A stretch of 64,000 nt of DNA. Source: an uncultured beta proteobacterium (GTDB taxonomy: Bacteria; Pseudomonadota; Gammaproteobacteria; Burkholderiales; Burkholderiaceae_C). Each line of letters starts with the position of its first letter. The first letter of the stretch is position 1. Shown in pieces: positions 1-7,569 of the stretch. The DNA lies in assembly GCA_903844215.1 (NCBI GenBank), contig CAIMSP010000111.1, forward strand, positions 27,597-91,596, given 5' to 3'. The notes below the pieces were generated by a model that saw nothing but the letters and a program-made list of their open reading frames with translations, was not told the DNA's origin and searched no databases. A program made the position numbers and the translations under genes.

Positions 1-2292
1 CGAACCGTTGAATGGACGGGTGAACGTTCCAATGGTTGACGCGGCAGGGAAACTGCTGGGTGTCAGATACGAGGCAAAATTGAAGTTCGGATTGGCGACA
101 TTCACGATGTAGGTGCTGAGGTCCTTGTAGAAGCCTGCCACGCTGACATAGCCTTTGGTACCAAAGTACTTTTCGTAGGAAACGTCCAATGCGGTGGCGC
201 GGAACGGCTTCAGGTTGGGATTGCCGCCATCGCCGGTAAACTGCCCATTGGTACCGTTCTGATTAGGCTTGGTGGCGTCGTAATTGAACGAGAAGCTGGC
301 GCGCATGTCGTTCAGCGTTGGGCGTGCCATTTGACGGGCCAAGCCCATGCGCACGGTCTGATCGCCACCGACGTCAAACGCAAGATTGGAACTCGGCAGG
401 ACGTCAGTGAACGTTGTGCCGACCGTTGCCGTAGCACCCGGGCAAACGGTGTCGCTGGTGCAGCCTGCGCGGTCCACGTTGTATGCGGTCGAACTTTGGT
501 CGGTGTTGACGACTTGCAAACCCACGTTGCCGCGAACTGGAAAGCCGAGCAACTTGCTGTCAATGTCACCCTTGCCATAGAAGGTGGAAACCTTTTCCTT
601 GACCTTCCAATCCTTGTTGAAAATATCCGGATGGACTTTGGACACCACGGCGTATGTTCCTGCCGACAGCGCAGCCAGCGGATCAAAGGTGCCGATTTTG
701 ACGCCGTTGACCGTTGTCGATCCAGTGCCAGGCATGTCCGCCGTAGCCAAAGGACCGCCACTGGCGATCACCAGACGTCCTTCGATGTACTCGCGTGACT
801 TGGTCCGATCAGAGATGTTGATACCCAAGTCCAGCGCGCTCACAAACCAGCCGTCCGGCAGGTTGCGCTTGGCATTCAGGCGAAACGCGTCCAACTTGTC
901 TTCAACATGCGGAAGCTTGGAGTAACCAGCCTGTGGAGAACCTGTACCGCCACCCCAACCTTGCACGTCAGTTAGCTTGATCAGGCTGCGATCGGTGTAG
1001 TTGAAGCCGGGTGTGAACGATTGTGCGTTGGTAAAGGCCACGCTGTCCAAAGCGGCCGTGCCCAAGGTGGCCTGCGGCGTACCGGCGGTGGTTTCCAGGA
1101 TTGCACCTTTGCGCACCACTTTGGAAGTGGCCAGATCGGCATTGGCCATCCACTCGCCGATTTTGAGTTTATTGTTCCAGCCGAACGAGTCCATCGTGTC
1201 CTTGGTGCTCTCCGCATCGTTGCGCACCACACCGCGCACGTTGTTAAAGGTACCTGCAGTCACGTCGCTGCCGCTTAGCGTTGCGCTGGTCAACACACCG
1301 GGCTTGTCGTAATTCCCGTTATTCCAACTGTCGTTCATTGGCGCCTGAAAGCCCTTGGTGGCCTTCATTTTGTCAAACGTGGAGTGAAAGACGTCTAGCG
1401 TGCTGGAGAAGTTCTTGTTTGGCTTGAACTGGATCACCGCCATCGTGCCGTCGCGCGTCTCGGTTGTCTGGTCAGCCCAGGCATTGAAACCGTTGTACGG
1501 GACATTCAAATTGGCGCCCGCGCCATTGAGTTGGGCTGTTCCCGTGCCCCAAGATTCAAAGCGAGTTGTGGTCGGTCCTTTGGAATCGAGCCTTGCAAAG
1601 CCAAGTGCCACGCCAATGGTTCGATCTGCAAACTGGTCGACGTAGGAAACACTGAAACGGCCGCCGTCGCCGGTCGCCATCCCCGTGCCAACGCCCGAGT
1701 GTTCCTTGCGGTAGTTTGCCGCCACGGCTCGGCCGGGGAAATCGAGCGGCCGTACCGTCTGAATATCGACCGTGCCAGACAAACCCTGGCCTACCAGTGA
1801 GCCATCGGGCGTCTTGTACACCACCACGCCGCTCACCAATTCCGAAGGATATTGGTCGTATTCAACGCCACGGCTGTCACCGGTTGAAACCTGTTCGCGC
1901 CCATTGAGCAAGCCTGTAGTCATGTCGGGCGACATACCGCGGATACTGATCTGCTGGGCACGACCATTCACACGCTGAGCGGCTAAGCCAGGCAGGCGGG
2001 CAAGCGATTCGGCGATGCTGGAGTCTGGCAACTTGCCGATGTCTTCGGCCGAAATCGCTTCCACGATCGAATCGGAGTTCTTCTTCACCGAAATTGCAGC
2101 TTCAATACCCTTGCGGATACCGGTCACGACCACGGTGCTCAGGTTGGCGCTGGCGGCGTCAGGCGCTTGCTGAGCGTACGAAACGCCCGTGCTCATCAGC
2201 AGGACCGCGCAGCCTGCGGCGATTGGTGCGAGTTGAAATACGGAGCGCTGCGAGGTAACCGACTCGTAACGCTTCTTCTGGATGGGCTTCAT
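1..2292 (-). CDS. TonB-dependent receptor, Xanthomonas/Caulobacter type (partial, C-terminus beyond window)
   Basis: Outer-membrane active transporter, probably for a saccharide, powered by TonB/ExbBD. The frame is open from an ATG at 2292 (AGGAGA about 7 nt upstream) to base 1, giving 764 codons with no stop, so the end of the beta-barrel lies outside the window. Seen: a signal peptide of about 40 residues ending near GVSYA, a TonB-box-like LSTVVVTG at about residue 50, and a plug with EDIGKLPDSSIAESLARLPG followed by ISIRGM, the signature of the Xanthomonas/Caulobacter TBDT family (TIGR01782-like). That family often sits beside sugar-catabolic genes, and here two glucokinases lie divergently across the intergenic region. 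The sugar specificity cannot be read from sequence. Base composition is less GC-rich than most neighbours. Confidence 0.9.
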   Translation of the reverse strand, partial: MKPIQKKRYESVTSQRSVFQLAPIAAGCAVLLMSTGVSYAQQAPDAASANLSTVVVTGIRKGIEAAISVKKNSDSIVEAISAEDIGKLPDSSIAESLARLPGLAAQRVNGRAQQISIRGMSPDMTTGLLNGREQVSTGDSRGVEYDQYPSELVSGVVVYKTPDGSLVGQGLSGTVDIQTVRPLDFPGRAVAANYRKEHSGVGTGMATGDGGRFSVSYVDQFADRTIGVALGFARLDSKGPTTTRFESWGTGTAQLNGAGANLNVPYNGFNAWADQTTETRDGTMAVIQFKPNKNFSSTLDVFHSTFDKMKATKGFQAPMNDSWNNGNYDKPGVLTSATLSGSDVTAGTFNNVRGVVRNDAESTKDTMDSFGWNNKLKIGEWMANADLATSKVVRKGAILETTAGTPQATLGTAALDSVAFTNAQSFTPGFNYTDRSLIKLTDVQGWGGGTGSPQAGYSKLPHVEDKLDAFRLNAKRNLPDGWFVSALDLGINISDRTKSREYIEGRLVIASGGPLATADMPGTGSTTVNGVKIGTFDPLAALSAGTYAVVSKVHPDIFNKDWKVKEKVSTFYGKGDIDSKLLGFPVRGNVGLQVVNTDQSSTAYNVDRAGCTSDTVCPGATATVGTTFTDVLPSSNLAFDVGGDQTVRMGLARQMARPTLNDMRASFSFNYDATKPNQNGTNGQFTGDGGNPNLKPFRATALDVSYEKYFGTKGYVSVAGFYKDLSTYIVNVANPNFNFASYLTPSSFPAASTIGTFTRPFNGS

Positions 2293-2399
2293 TGAATGTC
2301 TCCTAGGACCTTGCGGAACAAAAAATCCCTTGAAAATACCCAAGGGCACAAAAATAAACTGGCGTCAGACCCAACGTCTTGAAGGCGTTTGTACCAAAA

Positions 2400-2411
2400 C
2401 AAGATATCTTG
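2400..2411. repeat. 12-bp perfect palindrome CAAGATATCTTG, first copy
   Basis: Perfect self-complementary 12-mer about 110 bp upstream of the receptor ATG. A near-identical copy (CAAGATATCTT) occurs 41 bp away at 2441-2451. This is typical of a repressor or activator binding site, but I do not recognise the regulator. Confidence 0.5.
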
Positions 2412-2429
2412 AAATATTGGCGTAAACCC
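2401..2429 (+). repeat. composite direct repeat AAGAT-AT-CTTG + TGGCGTAAACCC, copy 1
   Basis: AAGATATCTTG, six bases, then TGGCGTAAACCC. The same 12-mer TGGCGTAAACCC recurs at 2605-2616, again preceded by an AAGAT/CTTG element, so two parts are repeated together. Confidence 0.45.
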
Positions 2430-2440
2430 TGAAGCGGCGT

Positions 2441-2451
2441 CAAGATATCTT
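2441..2451. repeat. CAAGATATCTT palindrome, second copy
   Basis: Second copy of the 2400-2411 element, matching 11 of 12 positions (final G replaced by C). The 41-bp spacing is close to four helical turns, so both copies would face the same side of the DNA. Confidence 0.45.
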
Positions 2452-2554
2452 CGGAATATCGATTTCTCATAGGGAGAATGGCCGTCATTCAGGTCGAATT
2501 TGAGGCATTCTGCGCCGGATGGACTCCACCATCACTTCTACATTCCGACGATCG

Positions 2555-2569
2555 TGTAGTCAAAGTACA
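2555..2569. promoter_or_regulatory. candidate HexR/RpiR operator
   Basis: TGTAGTCAAAGTACA matches 13 of 15 positions of the HexR consensus TGTARTWWWWYTACA, including both TGTA/TACA ends. HexR is an RpiR-family regulator of glucose catabolism in Proteobacteria, and an RpiR domain is encoded in the adjacent operon (4082-6031). An additional TACA half-site lies at 2539-2542, forming CTACA-N12-TGTAG with the left half. Confidence 0.5.
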
Positions 2570-2590
2570 TGCCAGCGACTGTCATTAAAA

Positions 2591-2616
2591 AAGATTCTTG
2601 GCTGTGGCGTAAACCC
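2591..2616 (+). repeat. composite direct repeat, copy 2
   Basis: AAGATTCTTG, four bases, then TGGCGTAAACCC: same orientation and order as 2401-2429, but the palindrome has lost its central AT. Lies 187 bp from copy 1. Confidence 0.45.
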
Positions 2617-2961
2617 GACGAATTCCCAAGTTTTTCTTTTTAGAAACAGCTTCAGGCCCGCGGGTCAATCCGGTCGCCGCCGTCCCACCGGTCGGACCGC
2701 AAGCGGCATCGGGGACCGCAACGGGCGCTGGCGGCGCCAGAAAGCGAGACCGTTTTGCGATAGGCCCAGGCCACATGGCCACCTCGGCAGGCCATACGCC
2801 GCAACGCCCAAAGAAATCACTCACACCCACAGTTGACGGCAACCAGTCCGTTGTTTGACTAGGTCGCTCCTCTTTCATGGTCATCCTTGCGGCCGGTCTT
2901 ACACTGCTAAAGCATGGGTTTACCCCGGTAACGGCAGACTTTGCTTTGCGTTAGACTGCCG

Positions 2962-2976
2962 CGTTGTTTGACTACA
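2962..2976. promoter_or_regulatory. second, weaker HexR-like site 51 bp upstream of glucokinase
   Basis: CGTTGTTTGACTACA matches 12 of 15 positions of TGTARTWWWWYTACA; the right half TACA is intact and the left half is degenerate. Its first 13 bases also occur at 2849-2861, where the TACA end is lost. Location just upstream of the glucokinase fits operator use. Confidence 0.35.
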
Positions 2977-2985
2977 TTTACCGGA

Positions 2986-3002
2986 TGCAAATCGTTTTTG
3001 CA
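2986..3002. promoter_or_regulatory. inverted repeat TGCAAA-N5-TTTGCA before glucokinase
   Basis: Perfect 6-bp arms separated by TCGTT, 26 bp before the glucokinase ATG. It could be an operator or a hairpin in the leader; no regulator is assigned. Confidence 0.4.
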
Positions 3003-3027
3003 CTCGGTCTCAAAGGGTAATAAAAAG

Positions 3028-4017
3028 ATGAGTCAGGGTTATCCCAGGTTATTGGGCGACATCGGTGGCACCAACGCAAGGTGGGCTTGGCAGCCTGCGG
3101 CGGGTGCGGCACTGCAAGATATCTCGGTACTGCCATGTAACGCCAGCGCGTCGCTGCAGGAATCGGCCGCCAGCTACCTCTCGGATCGGGGTGCGCAGCG
3201 TCCCCGCTCGGCCGCCATGGGCGTCGCCACGGCGGTGACGGGCGACGAGGTCAGCATGACGAACAACGCCTGGTCGTTCTCGATCGCTGCCTTCAAGCAG
3301 GGCCTGGGCCTTGAGCACTGCCTGGTCATCAATGACTTCACGGCCCTGGCCATGAGCCTGCCTGCGCTGCAGAGCAGCGACCTGCTGGCGATCGGCGGCG
3401 GCGCGGCCATTGCCAACAGCCCGATTGCGCTGATCGGACCCGGCACCGGCCTGGGCGTATCCGGCCTGCTGCCGGATGCCCAGGGCGCCTTTTCTCCGCT
3501 CAGCGGCGAAGGTGGACACGCCACCGTCGCGGCGGCCGACGACCTGGAAAGCGCGGTGCTGGCGTGCTTGCGCCGGCGCTTCGGCCACGTCAGCGCCGAG
3601 CGCGTTCTTTCGGGCGCGGGCTTGATCAACCTGTACCAGGCCGTGAGCGAGCTGAACGGGAAACTACCCCAGGCGCTGGAGGCCTCGGACGTGACGGACA
3701 AGGCCTTGGCGCAAAGTGATGCGGACTGCGTGCGCGCCGTGCAATTGTTCTCCAGCTTTCTGGGCAATGTGGCGGGCAATCTGGCGCTCACCCTGGGTGC
3801 GCGTGGCGGCCTGTATGTCGGTGGTGGTATCGTTCCCCGCTTGGGAGCCGCATTTGACACTCGACTGTTTCGCCAACGATTCGAGGAAAAGGGGCGCTTT
3901 CAGGACTATCTGCGCCCTATTCCCACCTGGATCATCACGGCGTCCACGCCGGCGCTGATTGGCGCGTCGCGCGCACTGGATGTGATGCCGCAGTCATCCG
4001 CCCTGCCCTTGGCGTGA
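3028..4017 (+). CDS. glk: glucokinase
   Basis: ATP-dependent phosphorylation of glucose to glucose-6-phosphate in the cytoplasm. The 329-residue product has the bacterial Glk fold: phosphate-binding LLGDIGGTNAR near residue 9, sugar-binding and catalytic INDFTALAMSLP around residue 105, nucleotide-site IGPGTGLGVSGL around 137, GEGGHATV around 157, and LYVGGGIVPRLG near 267. The ATG at 3028 is preferred over an in-frame upstream start at 2941 because it has AAAGGG upstream and the family normally begins just before the DIGGT loop. It lies 64 bp before a second glucokinase fused to a regulator, probably in one operon. Confidence 0.93.
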   Translation: MSQGYPRLLGDIGGTNARWAWQPAAGAALQDISVLPCNASASLQESAASYLSDRGAQRPRSAAMGVATAVTGDEVSMTNNAWSFSIAAFKQGLGLEHCLVINDFTALAMSLPALQSSDLLAIGGGAAIANSPIALIGPGTGLGVSGLLPDAQGAFSPLSGEGGHATVAAADDLESAVLACLRRRFGHVSAERVLSGAGLINLYQAVSELNGKLPQALEASDVTDKALAQSDADCVRAVQLFSSFLGNVAGNLALTLGARGGLYVGGGIVPRLGAAFDTRLFRQRFEEKGRFQDYLRPIPTWIITASTPALIGASRALDVMPQSSALPLA

Positions 4018-4081
4018 AAGAGCGAACTTTCATCATCCGAGGCGGTTCGCAGCCCTTGCACGAAAGTTAGAGGAGTCCGAC

Positions 4082-6031
4082 ATGAGTTTGCCACCGGCGC
4101 CCGAGCGCTACGATCGCCCCCGGCTGCTGGCAGACATCGGTGGCACCTACGCCCGCTTCACGCTGGAGGTGGCGCCGGGGGTGTTCGAGCACACCGTGTC
4201 GCGGCGCTGCGCTGACTACCCGGATTTCCATGCGGCCGTCTCGGCCTATCTGTCAGATCTCTCGGCGCTGTCGATCAAGAATTGCGCCGTGGCCATCGCC
4301 AACCCGGTTGCCGGCGACCTGGTGCAGATGACCAACTACCACTGGCGCTTTTCGATCGAGGAGATGCGGGAGCGCTTGGGCTTGGACAACCTGATGGTGG
4401 TGAACGACTTCACCGCGCTGGCGATGTCCCTGCCCAGCCTGCTGCCGCAGCAACGCCGTCAGATCGGCGGCGGCGTGGCGGTGCCGCGCAGCGTGGTGGG
4501 TTTGATCGGTGCGGGCAGCGGTCTGGGTGTTTCCGGGCTGATTCCTGCCGACGACGGCTGGATCGCCCTGGGCACAGAAGGCGGCCACACCAGCTTTTCG
4601 CCGCACGACGAGCGCGAGGTCTGGATCCTGCAGTATGTCTGGCGCCAGTTTGCCCACGTCTCGTTCGAGCGATTGCTCTCGGGCCCCGGCATTGAGCTGG
4701 TTTATCGTGCACTGGCCGAGCGCGCCGGCGTTCCAGCAAAGGCCTTGAGCGCACCCGACATCGCGCAGCACGCAATCGACGGCAGCGACCCGGTGTGCAG
4801 CGAGACCATCGCGGCCTTTTGCGCCATGCTGGGCACGGCGGCGGCCAATCTGGCGGTGACGCAGGGGGCCTTTGGCGGCATCTACATCGGCGGGGGCATC
4901 GTTCCCAAACTGGGCACGCTGTTTGACCAGTCGAAGTTTCGCGAGCGCTTTGAGGACAAGGGGCGTTTCAGCGACTACATGAAGTCCATCCCCACCTTCG
5001 TCATCACCGCCAGCGACGCCACCTTTGTCGGCGCCTCGGTGATCCTGTCGGCGCAGTTGCGCGGCATGGACTCAGAGAAGGGTTCGGCCATCCTGAGCCA
5101 GGTGCAGCGCGCCCGCGCGCAGTTGTCGCCGGCCGAACAGCGCGTGGCCGACCACGTGCTGGCGCATCCGCACTCGGCGCTGAACGATCCAATCGCGCAA
5201 ATCGCGCGCGCGGCCCAGGTGAGTCAGCCCACGGTGATTCGCTTTTGTCGCTCCATGGGCTGCGAAGGCCTGTCCGATTTCAAGCTGCGTCTGGCCTCGG
5301 GTCTGACCGGCACCATGCCGATCACGCACACCCAGGTCACGAGCGAGGACAGCATGCTGGAGCTGGGCGTGAAGGTGTTGAGCAACACCGCCTCGGCCAT
5401 TTTGCAGGTGCGCGACCACCTGAACCGTGACGCCATCGAGCGCGCCGTGGGCCTCATCGCGGCGGCGCAGCGGGTCGAGTTCTACGCCGTGGGCCACTAC
5501 GGCAACGTGGCCGACGACGCGCAGTTCAAGTTCTTGCGCGTCGGCGTTTCATCCGCCGCTTACACGATTCCGCAGCTGCAGGGGTTGGCCGCCAACCTGT
5601 TGACTCCGGGCGTGGTGGCCGTGGTCATCAGCAGCAGCGGCCATGTGCCCGAACTGCTCGATGTGGTGGAAAAGGCCCGCGCACGCGGCGCCACCGTGGT
5701 GGCCATCACCGCCAGCCAGTCACCGCTGGCGCGCAAGGCGGACGTTGCCCTGATGGTTGATCACCATGAAGACATGGCCACGCAAATGCCCATGATCAGC
5801 CGCATCCTGCACCTGCTGATGATCGACATCCTGGTCGTGGGCGTGACGCTGCGCCGCGGTGCGCACCATCTGCCCCTGCTGGGCGACGCGGCAAGCGTCG
5901 CTCTGGATGAGGCCCAGGCCGCGCCGGCACCGGCAGCGGCCAAGCGCACCAGCCCCGGCGTGAGCACGGCCGGAACGCTGGCGCATCTGAGTTCGCACAG
6001 CCGGGGCACACCGGGCTTTCAGACCAACTGA
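4082..6031 (+). CDS. glk: bifunctional glucokinase / RpiR-family transcriptional regulator
   Basis: A 649-residue fusion. Residues 1 to about 330 are a second complete glucokinase (ADIGGTYAR, VVNDFTALAMSLP, GAGSGLGVSG, GTEGGH, IYIGGGIVPKLG). Residues about 340-415 are an RpiR helix-turn-helix (PAEQRVADHVL, AQVSQPTVIRFCRSMG), and about 450-590 an SIS sugar-phosphate-binding domain with ISSSGHVPELLDVV. Such fusions are known in Burkholderiales. The kinase would make glucose-6-phosphate while the SIS domain senses a downstream sugar phosphate and controls transcription. The first loop reads GGTYAR instead of the common GGTNAR; the catalytic Asp is kept. AGAGGAG precedes the ATG. The end overlaps the convergent esterase by 13 bp. 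Confidence 0.93.
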   Translation: MSLPPAPERYDRPRLLADIGGTYARFTLEVAPGVFEHTVSRRCADYPDFHAAVSAYLSDLSALSIKNCAVAIANPVAGDLVQMTNYHWRFSIEEMRERLGLDNLMVVNDFTALAMSLPSLLPQQRRQIGGGVAVPRSVVGLIGAGSGLGVSGLIPADDGWIALGTEGGHTSFSPHDEREVWILQYVWRQFAHVSFERLLSGPGIELVYRALAERAGVPAKALSAPDIAQHAIDGSDPVCSETIAAFCAMLGTAAANLAVTQGAFGGIYIGGGIVPKLGTLFDQSKFRERFEDKGRFSDYMKSIPTFVITASDATFVGASVILSAQLRGMDSEKGSAILSQVQRARAQLSPAEQRVADHVLAHPHSALNDPIAQIARAAQVSQPTVIRFCRSMGCEGLSDFKLRLASGLTGTMPITHTQVTSEDSMLELGVKVLSNTASAILQVRDHLNRDAIERAVGLIAAAQRVEFYAVGHYGNVADDAQFKFLRVGVSSAAYTIPQLQGLAANLLTPGVVAVVISSSGHVPELLDVVEKARARGATVVAITASQSPLARKADVALMVDHHEDMATQMPMISRILHLLMIDILVVGVTLRRGAHHLPLLGDAASVALDEAQAAPAPAAAKRTSPGVSTAGTLAHLSSHSRGTPGFQTN

Positions 6032-7005
6032 GGCGCAAAGGCCTGACGCAGGGCGCGTGCTGCGTCCTGATGGGCGGTGTGCGCCTGCGGTATGGCGCGA
6101 CCCATCTTGATGAACTCGTGCACCACGCCACGGTAGAGTTCGAGCGTCACCGGCACTGCAGCGGCCCGCAGCTTGTCCGCGTAGGCCAGTCCTTCGTCCA
6201 GCAAGGGATCGCATTCGGCCAGGCCGAACCAGGCCGGCGCCAGGCCGTCCGCATCGACTTGCGCGCCCTGTGCGTCGCAGCCGTCCAGCGGTGCAAAGCG
6301 CCAATCGGATCGGTCGGCCGGACTGCGCAGATAGTGCGCAAACATCCACTCGATGTGTTCGGCTTCCAGTAAAAAACCATGGCCAAAGCGCTGGTGCGAG
6401 GCGCTGTCTTGCTGCATGGCGCAGCCCGGATAAAACAGCAACTGCAGCGCCAACGCGATGCCTGCGTCCCGCGCCTGCAGCGCGCACACCGCCGCCAGCG
6501 TGCCGCCGGCGCTGTCGCCGCCCACGGCCAGGCGCGTGCCGTCCAAGCCCAAGGCGTGCGCGTTGTCATTGAGCCAGCGCAAGCCATCCCAGGCGTCGTC
6601 TGCGGCCGTGGGAAACGGGTGCTCGGGTGCCAGCCGGTACGCCAGCGAGAGCACGGCGCAATGCGCCAGATGGCTCAGGCTGCGGCACAGCCGGTCGTGC
6701 GTGGCGATGCTGCCGATCGTGAACCCGCCGCCGTGCAGATACAGCAGCACCGGCAGGCGCTCTTGCGTGGGTGCATACAGACGCGCCGCCAGCGGCGCGC
6801 CGTCGCGTGCGGGCAGGCTCAGGTCCTGCACCCGCGCCAGTGGGTGCGCCGCAAGCTCCAGCACATCCGCGCCGACCTCGTAGGCCATGCGCGCCTGCTC
6901 CGGCGTCAAGGCGTGCAGCGGCGCAGGACCGGCGCGCGCCATGCGCTCCAGCACGCTGCGCATGGCCGGCGTCAGCAAGGCGCGCGGGTTACGACGCTGG
7001 GGCAT
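6019..7005 (-). CDS. alpha/beta hydrolase, hormone-sensitive-lipase-type esterase
   Basis: Probable carboxylesterase of the HSL/BFAE family (about 328 residues). Seen: oxyanion-hole motif LYLHGGGFTIGS, nucleophile elbow GGDSAGG, acid residue in ECDPLLDEG and histidine in GVVHEFIKMG, in the right order for a complete Ser-Asp-His triad. No signal peptide, so cytoplasmic. I chose the ATG at 7005; an in-frame GTG at 7035 would add 10 residues, and neither has a clear ribosome-binding site. Substrate unknown. Its end overlaps the convergent glucokinase-RpiR gene by 13 bp, so there is no room for a terminator between them. Confidence 0.88.
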   Translation of the reverse strand: MPQRRNPRALLTPAMRSVLERMARAGPAPLHALTPEQARMAYEVGADVLELAAHPLARVQDLSLPARDGAPLAARLYAPTQERLPVLLYLHGGGFTIGSIATHDRLCRSLSHLAHCAVLSLAYRLAPEHPFPTAADDAWDGLRWLNDNAHALGLDGTRLAVGGDSAGGTLAAVCALQARDAGIALALQLLFYPGCAMQQDSASHQRFGHGFLLEAEHIEWMFAHYLRSPADRSDWRFAPLDGCDAQGAQVDADGLAPAWFGLAECDPLLDEGLAYADKLRAAAVPVTLELYRGVVHEFIKMGRAIPQAHTAHQDAARALRQAFAPQLV

Positions 7006-7062
7006 AGGGCGGCTTGGAAAGGTCTGGACGCCCACCCCGTGTGGCGCACCAGAGAAGCGCTG

Positions 7063-7569
7063 CTACACCAGCCACTTTTGCAAAAACTGCGCCTGGCCCA
7101 GCGCCGGGTCGAGCTCGTAGCCGGCAAAGCCCAGACGCTGGTAAAGCCGGCGCGCACTCTGATTGCCCTGGAGCACTTCCAGCGTGAGCTTGCAGGCGCC
7201 ACGCTGCAGCGCGATGGCTTCGGCCAAGTTCAGCATCCGTTCGCCCACGCGCTGGCCCCGGTGGCTGGCAAGCACCACCACGTCGTGCACGTTCACCAGC
7301 GGACGGCACTGGAAGGTGGAAAAACCCTCGATGCAGTTGACCAGTCCGACCGGCTGCCCGGCGTCAAAGGCCAGCACGCTGTAGGCCTGGGGGCGTGCGG
7401 CCAGCGCCGCCACCAGATGGGTCTTGACATGCTCGCTCAGGGCGTGGCCGCCGCCGGCGGGGTCTTGCGCGTAGGCGTCAAGCAGACTCACGAGCGCCGC
7501 GGCGTGCAGTGCGTCCGCATAGTCGGCGCGCAGCACGCGCAGTCCAGACGCTGGAGGCGCGCCCGTCAT
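7063..7569 (-). CDS. GNAT-family N-acetyltransferase
   Basis: Acetyl-CoA-dependent acetyltransferase of unknown substrate, 168 residues. Seen: strand 4 followed by an acetyl-CoA pyrophosphate loop of the R/Q-x-x-G-x-G/A type ([11 protein letters not shown]), then [16 protein letters not shown] and the C-terminal [17 protein letters not shown] typical of GNAT motif B. Its ATG overlaps the glmM stop (ATGA), so it is probably translated with folP-glmM. It is likely a small-molecule or protein modifying enzyme added to that operon; a specific role cannot be inferred. Confidence 0.88.
   Translation of the reverse strand: MTGAPPASGLRVLRADYADALHAAALVSLLDAYAQDPAGGGHALSEHVKTHLVAALAARPQAYSVLAFDAGQPVGLVNCIEGFSTFQCRPLVNVHDVVVLASHRGQRVGERMLNLAEAIALQRGACKLTLEVLQGNQSARRLYQRLGFAGYELDPALGQAQFLQKWLV

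Larger units (their letters stand above)
2293..3027. promoter_or_regulatory. 735-bp divergent regulatory region between TonB receptor and glucokinase
   Basis: I see no convincing gene here; the overlapping ORFs on both strands (for example 2519-2836 and 2585-2884) resemble no known family and lack good ribosome-binding sites. The region holds several candidate regulatory elements, listed separately: two CAAGATATCTT palindromes, a composite direct repeat, two HexR-like 15-mers and a 6-bp inverted repeat close to the glucokinase start. The A+T-rich part at 2305-2500 lies just upstream of the receptor and probably holds its promoter. Confidence 0.6.

Noticed and set aside
2389..2402. TTGT-N6-ACAA near the receptor promoter as another HexR-type site
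   Set aside because: Pseudomonas HexR sites have N7-N8 spacing; N6 here makes it only a marginal match.
2585..2884. 99-codon minus-strand ORF in the divergent region
   Set aside because: No ribosome-binding site, no family resemblance, and overlaps candidate operators.
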